Part shown: in pieces, positions 49,822 to 59,112 of the stretch | Numbering within the stretch: the stretch's first letter is position 1 | How the letters are laid out: each line of letters starts with the position of its first letter | Source of the DNA: Agromyces mariniharenae | GTDB lineage: Bacteria; Actinomycetota; Actinomycetes; Actinomycetales; Microbacteriaceae | Assembly (NCBI RefSeq): GCF_008122505.1 | Contig: NZ_VSSB01000001.1 | Coordinates: 1,472,891 to 1,536,890, forward strand | Length of the DNA: 64,000 bases | Reading direction: 5' to 3' | Notes under the pieces: model-generated | Told to the model about the DNA's origin: nothing | What the model saw: the letters and a program-made list of their open reading frames with translations, nothing else | The model's database searches: none | Position numbers and translations under genes: made by a program

Positions 49822-51495
49822 ATGCCCCACGACGTCGTGATCATCGGCGGCGGCCACAACGGCCTCACCGCCGCCGCCTACCTCGCCCGCGCCGGACGCT
49901 CCGTGCTCCTCCTCGAGCGCGACGACCACCTCGGCGGTGCGGCGGTCTCGGCGCAGGCGTTCGACGGCGTCGAGGCGCGACTCTCGCGCTACTCCTACCT
50001 CGTGAGCCTGCTCCCGCAGCGCATCATCGACGACCTCGGGCTCGACATCCGGCTCGCCCGTCGCCGCTACTCGTCGTACACGCCCGACCCCGCCGACCCC
50101 GCGCGCGGCCTCCTCGTCGACCGCGAGGCCGACGCCGAGGCATCCGCCGCCGCCTTCGCGCGAGTCGACGCCGAGGACGACGCGGCCGCGTGGCACGCCT
50201 TCTCCGGCGAGACGACGCGCCTCGCCGAGCGGCTCTTCCCGACCCTGACCGAGCCGCTGCTCACCCGTTCGGAGGCGCGGGAGCTCGTGGGCGACGACCG
50301 CACGTGGACCGACGTCGTCGAGCGTCCGCTCGGCGAGGTCATCGACGAGCGCTTCGCGAGCGACCTCGTGCGCGGCGTCGTCGCGAGCGACGGCCTCATC
50401 GGCACGTTCACCGACCTCGACGACCCGGCGCTCGATGCGAACCGCTGCTTCCTCTACCACGTGATCGGCGGCGGCACCGGCGACTGGGACGTGCCGATCG
50501 GCGGCATGGGCGCCGTGAGCGGCGAGCTCGAGCGGGCCGCGCGGGAGGCGGGCGCCGAGCTGCTCGTCGACGCGGAGGTCGTCGCCGTCGAGCCCGACGG
50601 CCGTGTGCGCTACACCCGTGACGGCGAGGCCCACGTCGTTGAGGCCGGCACCGTGCTCGCGAACGTCGCGCCGGTCGTGCTCGACCGCCTGCTCGCGGCC
50701 GGGGCCACGGATGCCGCGGCGCGCGCCACCCTGCCGTCGGTCGCGCCGCGCGACGAGCGCCCGTTCTCGCACGACGGACCCGTCGCCGTGCCGCCCGTCG
50801 TGCGCGAGCGCCTGCGCCGGCTCGCCGAGCCCGAGGGCGCCCAGGTCAAGGTGAACCTCATGCTCACGCGCCTCCCCCGACTGCGCGACACGGAGGTCGC
50901 GCCCGAGGCGGCGTTCGCGGGAACCTTCCACATCAACGAACTGCAGACCCAGCTCGACACCGCGTTCGCGACGGCTGCCCGCGGCGGCATCCCCTCGCCC
51001 CTCCCCTGCGAGATCTACTGCCACACCCTCAGCGACCCGACGATCCTCGACCCCGAGCTCGCCGCCTCGGGCGCCCACACGCTCACGGTCTTCGGCCTGC
51101 ACGTGCCGCACCGCCTCGTCGAGCGCTTCGGCAACGACGAGCTGCGCGCCCGCCTGCAGGAGGCGGTGCTCGCCTCGCTCGACTCGGTGCTCGCCGAGCC
51201 CATCGCCGACGTGCTCGCAACCGATGCCGCGGGCCGCCCCTGCATCGAGGTGAAGACCACGCTCGACCTCGAGCATGCCCTGCGCATGCCCGGCGGCAAC
51301 ATCTTCCACGGACCGCTCTCCTGGCCGTGGGCCGAGGACGATGCGCCGCTCGCGACCCCCGCCGAACGCTGGGGCGTCGCCACTGCGCATCCCCGGATCC
51401 TGCTGTGCGGCTCGGGCGCCGTGCGCGGCGGCGCCGTGAGCGGCATCGGCGGGCACAACGCGGCGATGGCGGTGCTGGAGGCGACGGACGACTGA
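49822..51495 (+). CDS. FAD-dependent oxidoreductase, phytoene-desaturase/PYROXD2-like
   Basis: 557 aa. N-terminal FAD motif DVVIIGGGHNGLTAAAYLARAG (first residues) then LLERDDHLGGAA; C-terminal GGNIFHGPLSW and CGSGAVRGGAVSGIGGHNAA close the FAD fold. The best overall match is the phytoene dehydrogenase-like COG1233 group that includes PYROXD2, not carotenoid desaturases proper, and no carotenoid genes adjoin it. ATG 49822 follows a GTG at 49819; either may be used. Confidence 0.88.
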   Translation: MPHDVVIIGGGHNGLTAAAYLARAGRSVLLLERDDHLGGAAVSAQAFDGVEARLSRYSYLVSLLPQRIIDDLGLDIRLARRRYSSYTPDPADPARGLLVDREADAEASAAAFARVDAEDDAAAWHAFSGETTRLAERLFPTLTEPLLTRSEARELVGDDRTWTDVVERPLGEVIDERFASDLVRGVVASDGLIGTFTDLDDPALDANRCFLYHVIGGGTGDWDVPIGGMGAVSGELERAAREAGAELLVDAEVVAVEPDGRVRYTRDGEAHVVEAGTVLANVAPVVLDRLLAAGATDAAARATLPSVAPRDERPFSHDGPVAVPPVVRERLRRLAEPEGAQVKVNLMLTRLPRLRDTEVAPEAAFAGTFHINELQTQLDTAFATAARGGIPSPLPCEIYCHTLSDPTILDPELAASGAHTLTVFGLHVPHRLVERFGNDELRARLQEAVLASLDSVLAEPIADVLATDAAGRPCIEVKTTLDLEHALRMPGGNIFHGPLSWPWAEDDAPLATPAERWGVATAHPRILLCGSGAVRGGAVSGIGGHNAAMAVLEATDD

Positions 51496-51511
51496 ACCGC
51501 CGCGGCATCCG

Positions 51512-51889
51512 TCAGCTGCGCGTCCTCGGCGGCCTCCGCGTCTTGGGCGCCTTGGGCGGCATCGCCGCGACCTCCTCGAACGCCCGCGACACCTGTTCGG
51601 CGATGCGGTCGGGCTCGTCGTCCCAGGCGACGGGCACGGCGACGTAGCCGCCCATCGGCCGCTCGTCGGGTCCGAACGGCCCGGCGCCGTCGACCGCCGC
51701 GAGCTCGGCGCGCGCGGACTCGTCGAGCACGCGCACGCCGATGCGGTCGCCGAAGAGCCCGGCGAACATGTTGCCGTTCACGAATGCACCGAGGTTGCCG
51801 AACATCGGCTTGACGACGACCCGTGGATCGTCGGGCACCACCGACGTGAACCGCGCCTTCGCGGCATCCGAGGCCTTGGGCACCTGCAT
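51512..51889 (-). CDS. TfoX/Sxy N-terminal domain protein
   Basis: 125 aa. TfoX_N signature: VVVKPMFGNLGAFVNGNMFAG (about 24-44) and a middle GPFGPDERPMGGYVAVP. A basic tail PPKAPKTRRPPRTRS suggests nucleic-acid contact. In gamma-proteobacteria Sxy/TfoX activates competence; in actinobacteria the role of this single domain is unknown. Confidence 0.85.
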   Translation of the reverse strand: MQVPKASDAAKARFTSVVPDDPRVVVKPMFGNLGAFVNGNMFAGLFGDRIGVRVLDESARAELAAVDGAGPFGPDERPMGGYVAVPVAWDDEPDRIAEQVSRAFEEVAAMPPKAPKTRRPPRTRS

Positions 51890-51936
51890 GGCACCACCTC
51901 CCGAATCAGGACCGGCCGAGGCCGGTCAGGACGGGA

Positions 51937-52332
51937 TCAGAAGACGAACAGCTGCCCGAGCACCAGCACGGCGATCACGAACAGCGCGACGACCGCGCCG
52001 AAGATCGCGAGCGCACGACCCGAGAGCCGCGCGACCGCGTAGCCGACGAGGAACGGGAGCACGAAGAGGAAGATCGTCACGATCCACCAGAACGCCTGGT
52101 AGCCGCCCTGCGTCGCCTCGGAGAGCCGCCCGCCGAAGAGCTGCTGCGTGCGCGGGTTCGTCGCGAACGCGAACGACGCCGACAACGGCACCGCGATGAG
52201 CGCGAACGTGAAGAGGCCCGCGAGCGCCCCCCAGAGGCCGGACTTGCCCTCGGTGACGTTCATCGTCTCCTCGTGGACCTGCCCGCCTGACGGATGATTC
52301 GGCTTGCGCTTCGCGCCCCCACTCGATCCCAT
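51937..52332 (-). CDS. Small integral membrane protein, unknown
   Basis: 131 aa. Hydrophilic N-terminus of about 30 residues, then three transmembrane helices (about 33-55, 79-101, 107-128). No recognised family. ATG 52332 gives the whole N-terminus; a shorter start at the internal ATG (MNVTEG) is possible and has GAGGA nearby. Next gene is divergent. Confidence 0.65.
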   Translation of the reverse strand: MGSSGGAKRKPNHPSGGQVHEETMNVTEGKSGLWGALAGLFTFALIAVPLSASFAFATNPRTQQLFGGRLSEATQGGYQAFWWIVTIFLFVLPFLVGYAVARLSGRALAIFGAVVALFVIAVLVLGQLFVF

Positions 52333-52399
52333 GGCGCCAACTCTAGTGGTTTGGCGTTGGCCGGGTTTAGCCTGATTTCACGACGAGCGGGGGTACAAG

Positions 52400-52912
52400 A
52401 TGACCGCGAAAGCGACTGGCCACTACACGTTGAAGCCCGACGGGCTCTACCTGCAGTACGACCGCCTGTTCCATTCCCCGATCGAGGAGGTCTGGTTCAG
52501 CCTGACCAATCCGACGGCCATGCAGGGGTGGATCGGCACGTACACCGGACGCCCCGAGACCGGCGCCGTGCGCTTCCGCATGACCTTCGAGGGCGAGGGC
52601 TCCGAGTGGATGAACGTGGGCATCCTCGAGTGCGACCCACCCCATCGCTTCCTCGCCCACTCGGGTGAGGGCGCGACGGCCATGCGCGTGTTCGCGCACC
52701 TGCGCGAGGCCGGCGGAATGACGACGCTCACGTTCGGCCAGCGACTCTCGAACCCGGCGGATGCCGCGACGATGGGCCCCGGCTGGGACTACTACCTCGA
52801 CCGGCTCGCCGCCGTGCGACTCAGCCGACCGCTCCCCGAGTGGGAGTCCTACTACCCCGCCCTCGCCGACCACTACAAGGAGCTGCACGTCCCCGAGGGC
52901 GCCCGCAACTGA
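52400..52912 (+). CDS. SRPBCC (AHSA1-like, START fold) protein
   Basis: 170 aa. SRPBCC helix-grip pattern: LYLQYDRLFHSPIEEVWFSLTNPTAMQGWIG (about 17-47), MTFEGEGSEWMNVGILECDPPHRFLAHSG, TTLTFGQRLSNP and a C-terminal helix WDYYLDRLAAVRLSRP. Binds an unknown hydrophobic ligand. ATG 52400 is not preceded by a clear Shine-Dalgarno site. Confidence 0.85.
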   Translation: MTAKATGHYTLKPDGLYLQYDRLFHSPIEEVWFSLTNPTAMQGWIGTYTGRPETGAVRFRMTFEGEGSEWMNVGILECDPPHRFLAHSGEGATAMRVFAHLREAGGMTTLTFGQRLSNPADAATMGPGWDYYLDRLAAVRLSRPLPEWESYYPALADHYKELHVPEGARN

Positions 52913-53027
52913 CGACTCTCCGGCCGGCCCACGTCGTCGCGGGCCAGTGGAGCGCGGCCCGCCACGGCGCGGGCCGCTCCGGCGCGCTTCCCGGGTGCGA
53001 GGCATCCTCAGCCCTAGGCTGGCGCCC

Positions 53028-54152
53028 GTGAAGAGCATCGAGCGGCGCGCGCGCGACCACGCCACGAGCGCTGCCGGCGGGCCCGACGGCGGACGCGGGC
53101 GGGGTAGGAACTTCATGTCGGAACGGCCCCTCGTCTGGTCGTTCATCGCGACCCTCGGCGTACTCTTGGGCCTCGCGCTCGCGTGGACCCTGCTCAGCCT
53201 CTCGGGGGTGCTCTTCTCGGTGTTCGCCGCGATGTTCATCACGCTCGGCCTCGACCCGCTCGTGCGATGGTTCCAGCGGCGCGGCATGAAGCGCGGCGTC
53301 GCGATCCTGAGCGTGATCATCCTGTTCATCCTCGTGATCGCGGGCATGCTCTGGATCGTGCTCCCGCTCGTGATCACCCAGGCGGTCAGCCTCATCGAGG
53401 CGCTGCCGCAGATGTACGCCAACCTGCAGGAGCAGCAGTGGTTCATCGACGCGTCCTCGGGCTCGGGCGGCGTCCTCACGACGGTCTACAACTGGGTGGT
53501 CGGCGTCATCAGCGATCCCAACACCTGGGCCACGATCGGCGGCGGCGCGCTCAACGTGGGTCTCGCGATCGTCGGCGGGATCTCGTCCGCGTTCTTCATC
53601 TTCATCCTGACGATCTACTTCATCGCGACCCTCGACTCCTCGAAGGCCGCGATCTACACGCTCGTCTCGGCCTCGCACCGGGCGCGGGTCGTCGACTACG
53701 CCGAGCGGATCATGCAGAACGTCGGCCGCTACCTGAGCGGCATGGTCATCCTCGCGTTCTTCAACGCGACCTTCAGCTTCATCATCCTGCTCATCGCGCA
53801 GGTGCCGTTCGCGCTGGTCATCGCCGTCGCGGCGTTCTTCATCACGCTGATCCCGCTCATCGGAACCGTGCTCACCACCATCGTGATGACGGTGCTCGCC
53901 CTGTTCGTGTCGCCGCTGTCGGGCATCATCGTGCTGGGCTCGATGCTCGTCTACATGCAGGTCGAGGCGTACATCCTCACGCCGCGCGTCATGTCCAAGG
54001 CCGTGCAGGTGCCCGGGTCGATCGTGCTCATCGCGGCGCTCGCGGGTGGCACGCTCGCGGGCCTGCCGGGCGCGCTCGTCGCGATCCCGGTGGCGGCCGG
54101 CATCCTCCTCATCATCAAGGAGGTCGTGGTCCCGGCGAAGGCGCGATCGTAG
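53028..54152 (+). CDS. AI-2E family (PerM/YhhT-like) membrane transporter
   Basis: 374 aa with about eight transmembrane helices. Family blocks: MFITLGLDPLVRWFQRRGMKRG (about 70), FNATFSFIILLIAQVPFALVIAV (about 245), FITLIPLIGTVLTTIVMTVLAL and QVEAYILTPRVMSKAVQVPG (about 310). Function of the family is debated (autoinducer-2 export, osmolyte or Na+/H+ exchange). TAGGCT (53014-53019) ends 8 nt before GTG 53028, so the message is likely leaderless. Confidence 0.9.
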   Translation: MKSIERRARDHATSAAGGPDGGRGRGRNFMSERPLVWSFIATLGVLLGLALAWTLLSLSGVLFSVFAAMFITLGLDPLVRWFQRRGMKRGVAILSVIILFILVIAGMLWIVLPLVITQAVSLIEALPQMYANLQEQQWFIDASSGSGGVLTTVYNWVVGVISDPNTWATIGGGALNVGLAIVGGISSAFFIFILTIYFIATLDSSKAAIYTLVSASHRARVVDYAERIMQNVGRYLSGMVILAFFNATFSFIILLIAQVPFALVIAVAAFFITLIPLIGTVLTTIVMTVLALFVSPLSGIIVLGSMLVYMQVEAYILTPRVMSKAVQVPGSIVLIAALAGGTLAGLPGALVAIPVAAGILLIIKEVVVPAKARS

Positions 54153-54170
54153 CGAGCGGATGCCTCGCGG

Positions 54171-54734
54171 TCAGTGCCAGACCGACGGCGCCTCGGCGCG
54201 CGTGGCCGGCAGCGCGACATCCTCGCCCCACCGCTCGATCCACTCGGGGATCCGATCCCCCTCGAGCGCGCCGAACTCGGCGATGAGCTCGGACACGGGC
54301 ACGGTGCCGCCCGACTTCCGCAGGAAGCGCGCCCGGATGAACCCCTGCGCGTACACCTCGGGGGCGCCGTCAGGGCCCGGGCGCACGAAGCGCTGCTCGA
54401 CGTAGACCGCCTTGTCGTCGTAGCCGACGAGCTTCGACTCGATCGTGAACCGCTGCCAGAGGCTCAGCGACTTGCGGAACGTGATGGTCTCGCTCGCGAC
54501 GACCGGGTACCAGCCCTTGTCGCGGAACGCCCGCCACACCCCGTTGCGCACGAGCATGTCGAACCGCGCGACATCCATGATCGAGAAGTACACGCCGTTG
54601 TTCATGTGCCGGTTGATGTCGAGGTCGGTCGGCAGCGTGATGAAGTTCGTGCGCGCGACGTCGTAGTGGCCGAGGTCGGGCTTGCGTCGCGCGAGGAAGA
54701 GCACGTGCAGCAGCGTGCGGAACAACATGTGCAT
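54171..54734 (-). CDS. Thioesterase (THEM6-like, hot-dog fold)
   Basis: 187 aa. Motif DLDINRHMNNGVYFSIMDVAR (about 39-59) is typical of 4HBT-type acyl-thioesterases of the THEM6 group; RPGPDGAPEVYAQGFIRARF follows in a later strand. A hydrophobic first 20 residues (MLFRTLLHVLFLA) suggests membrane association. Acyl-CoA or acyl-ACP substrate unknown. Confidence 0.86.
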   Translation of the reverse strand: MHMLFRTLLHVLFLARRKPDLGHYDVARTNFITLPTDLDINRHMNNGVYFSIMDVARFDMLVRNGVWRAFRDKGWYPVVASETITFRKSLSLWQRFTIESKLVGYDDKAVYVEQRFVRPGPDGAPEVYAQGFIRARFLRKSGGTVPVSELIAEFGALEGDRIPEWIERWGEDVALPATRAEAPSVWH

Positions 54735-54874
54735 AACGCACGACTGTAAGCCCGAACCATGATGGATTCCCCATCGTTGGGGGGTCGCCACAGGTCGGCA
54801 GCGGATGCCGCCCGCCCGTCTTGTGCGGTTGCGTGAAGCGCCGCGTGAAGCCCCCGGGCGTCAGCGCCGCGGCG

Positions 54875-55513
54875 TCAGACGTCGCGCTCGACGCGGTAGC
54901 GCAGGTGCATCGCGAGGGCGCCCTGCTCGGCACCGAGCGGCTCGAGCTCGATGCGACGTCCGGTCGCGTCGGGGAACAGGCGGGTGCCCCCGCCGAGCAG
55001 GATGGGCACGAGGTGCAGTCGCACCTCGTCGACGAGGCCTGCGGTGAGCGACTGGCGCGCGACATCCGCCCCGCCCATGATGCAGACGGATGCCGCGTGC
55101 GCGGCCGCCTTCGCACGGTCGACCGCCTCGCCCACGCCGCCGGTGACGAACTCGAAGCGCGAGCCGCCGCGCTCGATCGGCTCCCGTTCGCGGCTCGTCA
55201 CCACGAAGACCGGGCGGCCCTCGAACGCCTCGTCGTCGCCCCACGGGACCTCGCCGACGTCGAACGTGCGCCGGCCGATGACGAACGCGCCCGTGGTGTC
55301 GAACATGCGAGCGGCCACGCTGAGGTCGATCTCGTCGGGCGACGGGTCGGCGGCGCCCTCGGGGCCGAGGCCCGCGTCGCCCGGCCCGTCGCCGCCGCGC
55401 AGCCAGTCGTGCACGCGCTCTCCCCCGATGCCGAGCGGATGCTCGATGCTCACGCCCGGTGCGGCCGTGAAGCCGTCGAGCGTCATCGTCATCTCGAGGA
55501 AGACGTGCGACAT
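54875..55513 (-). CDS. Dihydrofolate reductase/RibD C-terminal domain protein
   Basis: 212 aa. RibD_C fold: MTMTLDGFTAAPG (about 8-20), FDTTGAFVIGRRTFD (about 71), VTSREREPIERGG, ICIMGGADVARQSLTAGLVDEVRLHLVPILLGGGTRLF (about 143-180). NADPH-dependent reductase of unknown substrate. It starts 4 bp after prpC and is probably read from the same transcript. Confidence 0.87.
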   Translation of the reverse strand: MSHVFLEMTMTLDGFTAAPGVSIEHPLGIGGERVHDWLRGGDGPGDAGLGPEGAADPSPDEIDLSVAARMFDTTGAFVIGRRTFDVGEVPWGDDEAFEGRPVFVVTSREREPIERGGSRFEFVTGGVGEAVDRAKAAAHAASVCIMGGADVARQSLTAGLVDEVRLHLVPILLGGGTRLFPDATGRRIELEPLGAEQGALAMHLRYRVERDV

Positions 55514-55517
55514 CCGC

Positions 55518-56681
55518 TCAGCCCTTGACGGGGACGTGCCGTTCGTCGGGCCCGTTGTACACCGACAGCGGGCGGATCAGCGCGTTCGACGCGAGCTGCT
55601 CCATGATGTGCGCGGTCCACCCGGTGACGCGGCTCGCCACGAAGAGCGGCGTGAACGTCGCCGTGTCCCACCCCATGAGGTGGTAGGTCGGGCCGGCCGG
55701 GTAGTCGAGGTTGGGCTTGATGTTCTTGCGCTCGGCCATGGCGTCCTCGAGCGCCACGTAGAGCTCCAGCAGGTCGGGCCGGTCGTAGTACTCGACCATG
55801 CGCTCGAGCGAGTCGCGCATCGTCGGCACGCGGGAGTCGCCGTGCTTGTAGACGCGGTGGCCGAAGCCCATGATCTTGCGCTTCTCGGCGAGCGCGGCGT
55901 CGAGCCAGGCGACCGCGCGCTCGGCGCCGCCATCGCCCGGGCCGATCTCCTCGAAGGCGTGCATGACGGCCTCGTTGGCGCCGCCGTGCAGCGGGCCCTT
56001 GAGCGCGCCGATCGCACCCGTGACGGCCGAGTACAGGTCGGACAGGGTCGACGCGATGACGCGCGCCGTGAACGTGGACGCGTTGAACGAGTGCTCGGCG
56101 TACAGGATCATCGACACGTCGAAGGCCGTAACCACGGGCAGCTCGGGCACCTCGCCGAACGCCTGCCAGAGGAAGTTCGCGGAGTAGCCGAGGTCGTCGC
56201 GCGGCTCGACGAACTCGAGGTCGTGGCGCCGGCGTTGGTCGTAGGTCACGATGGAGGGCAGCTTCGCGAACAGGCGGATCGCCTTGTCGAGGTTCGCCTC
56301 GGGCGAGTCGTCGGGCGTCATCGGGTCGCTCGCGCCGAAGACGCTCACGGCGGTGCGCAGCACGTCCATCGGATGCGCCGTCACCGGGATCTCGTCGACG
56401 ATGCGCTTGGTGACGTGGTCGAGGCCGCGGAGCGAGCGCTCGCGCTCCTCGAACGCGGCGAGCTGGTCGTCGTCGGGCAGCTCCCCGTACCAGAGCAGGT
56501 AGGCGGCCTCCTCGAAGGTGGCGGACGCCGCGAGCTCCTGCACCGGGTAGCCGCGGTAGAGCAGCGAGTTGGTCTCGGGGTTGACCTTCGAGATCGCGGT
56601 GTAGTCGACGGGGACTCCCGCCAGGCCCTTGTAGATGACCGGCTGCTGCGGTTGCGCGGCCTGCGTCTGGACGTCGCTCAT
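55518..56681 (-). CDS. prpC: 2-methylcitrate synthase / citrate synthase
   Basis: 387 aa. Short type II-like citrate synthase of the PrpC group: LYRGYPVQELAASATFEEAAYLLWYGELP, LHGGANEAVMHAFEE (His about 236), GFGHRVYKHGDSR (His about 275), DRPDLLELYVALEDAMAERKNIKPNLDYPAG. Joins propionyl-CoA (or acetyl-CoA) to oxaloacetate. GAGGAG precedes ATG 56681. An amidase gene separates it from prpB. Confidence 0.92.
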   Translation of the reverse strand: MSDVQTQAAQPQQPVIYKGLAGVPVDYTAISKVNPETNSLLYRGYPVQELAASATFEEAAYLLWYGELPDDDQLAAFEERERSLRGLDHVTKRIVDEIPVTAHPMDVLRTAVSVFGASDPMTPDDSPEANLDKAIRLFAKLPSIVTYDQRRRHDLEFVEPRDDLGYSANFLWQAFGEVPELPVVTAFDVSMILYAEHSFNASTFTARVIASTLSDLYSAVTGAIGALKGPLHGGANEAVMHAFEEIGPGDGGAERAVAWLDAALAEKRKIMGFGHRVYKHGDSRVPTMRDSLERMVEYYDRPDLLELYVALEDAMAERKNIKPNLDYPAGPTYHLMGWDTATFTPLFVASRVTGWTAHIMEQLASNALIRPLSVYNGPDERHVPVKG

Positions 56682-56742
56682 CGTGCTCCTCATGGGATCT
56701 GCGGTTCGCCCCAGCGCGTCCGCCACCCCAGCCTACGGCGCG

Positions 56743-58134
56743 TCACGGGAAGACGGGCACCGTGGAGCCGGGGCGCGCCGCCTCCCACCACGACGTGAGG
56801 GCGAGCACGTGCCGGTCGGCGAACCGCGGCCCGGCGATCTGCAGGGCGATCGCCCGCCCGTCGGGGGCGAACCCGGCGTTGATGCTCGACGCCGGCTGGC
56901 CTGACATGTTGTACGGGACGGTGAATGCGATGTGCGCCATCCCGCGGTCATCGTGGCCCCACGGCATCGGCCAGTCGGCGGGGAACGCGAGCATCGGCGC
57001 GACGGGCGAGAGCACCGCATCGAACGGCGCCGTCGCCAGCACCGTGCGGCGACGCAGCTCGCCGATCGCCTCGTAGGCCTCGAGGGTCCGCGTGCCGCTC
57101 ACGTCGGCGCCCTTCGCGACCCACTCGGCGATGTACGGGAGCACGAGCGCCCGGCGTGCCGAGCCGAGCTCGGAGTACGTCCGCCAGAACCGCACGCGCC
57201 AGAACGTGTCGATGTCGTCGAGCACGCCGTCGTCGATGAAGCCGGGGAGCTCGACGACCTCGGCGCCCGCGTCGGCGAAGCGGTCGGCGGCCGCCACGAC
57301 GGCCGAGCGGATCGCCGGGTCGACGGGCATCCCCGCGCCGGCGTCGAGGTGCACGGCGATGCGCAGGCCGGCGGGGTCGATCGCGAGGTCGTCCCAGGCG
57401 ATGTCGGCGGGCGGGAGCGAGGTGTAGTCGCGCACGTCGGGCCGCGAGACGACCGCCATCCCGGCGGCGAGGTCGGCGACCGTGCGGGCGATCGGTCCCG
57501 CCGCGCGGCCGAGGTACGGCGTATCGATGGGGATGCGCCCGGCGCTCGGCTTCAGCGCGGCGAGCCCGAGCCAAGCCGCCGGGAACCGCACCGACCCGCC
57601 GATGTCGGTGCCGAGGTTCACGACGCCGAACCCGGCCGCCGCGGCCGCGCCGGCGCCGCTCGACGAACCGCCGACGGTGAGGTCGAGGTCGAGCGGGCTC
57701 CGCGTGACGCCGTGCAGGCTCGAGACGCCCGACGACAGCATCCCCCAGTCGGGCATGGTCGTGGATCCGACGATCACTGCGCCGCCCTCGAGCAGGCGCG
57801 CAACGATCGGCGAGTCCGCCTCGGGCACGACCGGAGTCGAGCCGGCCGTGCCGCCGCGCGCCGCGACGCCCGCCCGGTGCATGTTCTCCTTCACCGTGAC
57901 CGGCACGCCGTCGAGCGGACCGAGCGCCTCGCCCCGGCGCCACCGGGCGGCGCTGGCACGAGCGGCCGCGCGCACGGATGCCGCGTCGAACTCGGCGAAC
58001 GCGTTCACCTCGTGCTCGCGCGCGGCGACGCGGGCGAGCACCTCGTCGGCGACCTCGACCGGACTCGTCGAGCCCGACGCGTACGCCGCCGCAAGCGCAC
58101 CAGCCGGGTGCGGGAGCGGTGCGGCGCCGGCCAT
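56743..58134 (-). CDS. Amidase signature family enzyme
   Basis: 463 aa. Catalytic Lys in VPVTVKENMHRAG (about 84), Ser-Ser-Ser in VGGSSSGAGAAAAAG (about 160) and nucleophile Ser in TDIGGSVRFPAAW (about 180). Hydrolyses an amide to acid plus ammonia. Starts 7 bp after the prpB stop and ends 61 bp before prpC, so it sits inside the methylcitrate operon. A substrate yielding propionate, such as propionamide, is an inference only. Confidence 0.92.
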   Translation of the reverse strand: MAGAAPLPHPAGALAAAYASGSTSPVEVADEVLARVAAREHEVNAFAEFDAASVRAAARASAARWRRGEALGPLDGVPVTVKENMHRAGVAARGGTAGSTPVVPEADSPIVARLLEGGAVIVGSTTMPDWGMLSSGVSSLHGVTRSPLDLDLTVGGSSSGAGAAAAAGFGVVNLGTDIGGSVRFPAAWLGLAALKPSAGRIPIDTPYLGRAAGPIARTVADLAAGMAVVSRPDVRDYTSLPPADIAWDDLAIDPAGLRIAVHLDAGAGMPVDPAIRSAVVAAADRFADAGAEVVELPGFIDDGVLDDIDTFWRVRFWRTYSELGSARRALVLPYIAEWVAKGADVSGTRTLEAYEAIGELRRRTVLATAPFDAVLSPVAPMLAFPADWPMPWGHDDRGMAHIAFTVPYNMSGQPASSINAGFAPDGRAIALQIAGPRFADRHVLALTSWWEAARPGSTVPVFP

Positions 58135-58141
58135 GTCGGGC

Positions 58142-59041
58142 TCAGCGAGCGACGTCGAAGTTGAAGATCGAGGTGTCGAACCGGTTGTAGCCCTCGTAGT
58201 CGATGAGCTCGTAGAGGTCGGCTCGGTGCTGCATCTCGTCGAGCTTCGCGTCGAGCGATCCCGTCGCATGGAGCTCGTCGAGCGCACGCACGGCGGCGCC
58301 CATCGAGAGCCGAAGCAGCGACACCGGCCAGATCACGATGTTCATGCCGATGTCGGCGAGCTGCTGCACCGTGAAGAGGTCGCTCTTGCCGAACTCGGTC
58401 ATGTTGGCGAGCAGCGGCACGTCGACGGCCGCGCGGATCGCGGCGAACTCGTCGAGCGAGGCCATCGCCTCGGGGAAGATCGCGTCGGCCCCCGCGTCGG
58501 CGAGGCGCTTCGCCCGGTCGACCGCGGCCTGAAGCCCGTCGACGGCGCGCACGTCGGTGCGCGCCATGATGAGGAAATTCGGGTCGCGGCGTGCATCGAC
58601 GGCGGCCCGCACGCGCTGCAGCGCGGTGTGCTCGTCGACGACCTGCTTGCCGTCGAGGTGCCCGCACCTCTTCGGGTTGACCTGGTCCTCGATGTGCAGG
58701 CCGACGAGTCCGGCGTCCTCCATCTCCTGCACGGTGCGGGCCACGTTCATGGGCTCGCCGAAGCCCGTGTCGGCGTCGACGATCGCGGGCAGCTCGGTCA
58801 TGCGCGTGATCTGCTTCGCGCGGCCGGCGACCTCGGTGAGCGTCGTGAGGCCGATATCGGGCAGGCCGAGGTCGGCCGAGAGCACGGCACCGGAGATGTA
58901 GACGCCCTCGAAGCCCTTCTGCTCGATGAGCCGGGCCGACAGCGGGTTGAACGCACCGGGGAAGCGCATGATCCGACCCGTGTCGAGCCGCTCTCGGAAG
59001 AGGCGGCGCTTCTCGGCAGGGGACTTCTGGGCATAGAGCAT
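58142..59041 (-). CDS. prpB: Methylisocitrate lyase
   Basis: 299 aa. Isocitrate-lyase-fold motifs: DADTGFGEPMNVARTVQEME (about 89), catalytic KRCGHLDGK (about 124), ARTDVRAVDG (about 155) and FPEAMASLDEFA. Cleaves 2-methylisocitrate to pyruvate and succinate. RBS GGAGGAGG and a TAGGGT box precede the start at 59041, so prpB may begin the operon with the amidase and prpC. Confidence 0.94.
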   Translation of the reverse strand: MLYAQKSPAEKRRLFRERLDTGRIMRFPGAFNPLSARLIEQKGFEGVYISGAVLSADLGLPDIGLTTLTEVAGRAKQITRMTELPAIVDADTGFGEPMNVARTVQEMEDAGLVGLHIEDQVNPKRCGHLDGKQVVDEHTALQRVRAAVDARRDPNFLIMARTDVRAVDGLQAAVDRAKRLADAGADAIFPEAMASLDEFAAIRAAVDVPLLANMTEFGKSDLFTVQQLADIGMNIVIWPVSLLRLSMGAAVRALDELHATGSLDAKLDEMQHRADLYELIDYEGYNRFDTSIFNFDVAR

Positions 59042-59112
59042 GGTTTGGGCCTCCTCCGCTCCACCCTAATCGCGTGCGAGCGACACCCGGCCGCCGCCGG
59101 TAGGGTTCGCAC

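Noticed and set aside
49822..51495. Carotenoid biosynthesis phytoene desaturase
   Set aside because: FAD fold fits the family, but no crt genes adjoin it and overall pattern is closer to PYROXD2-like proteins.
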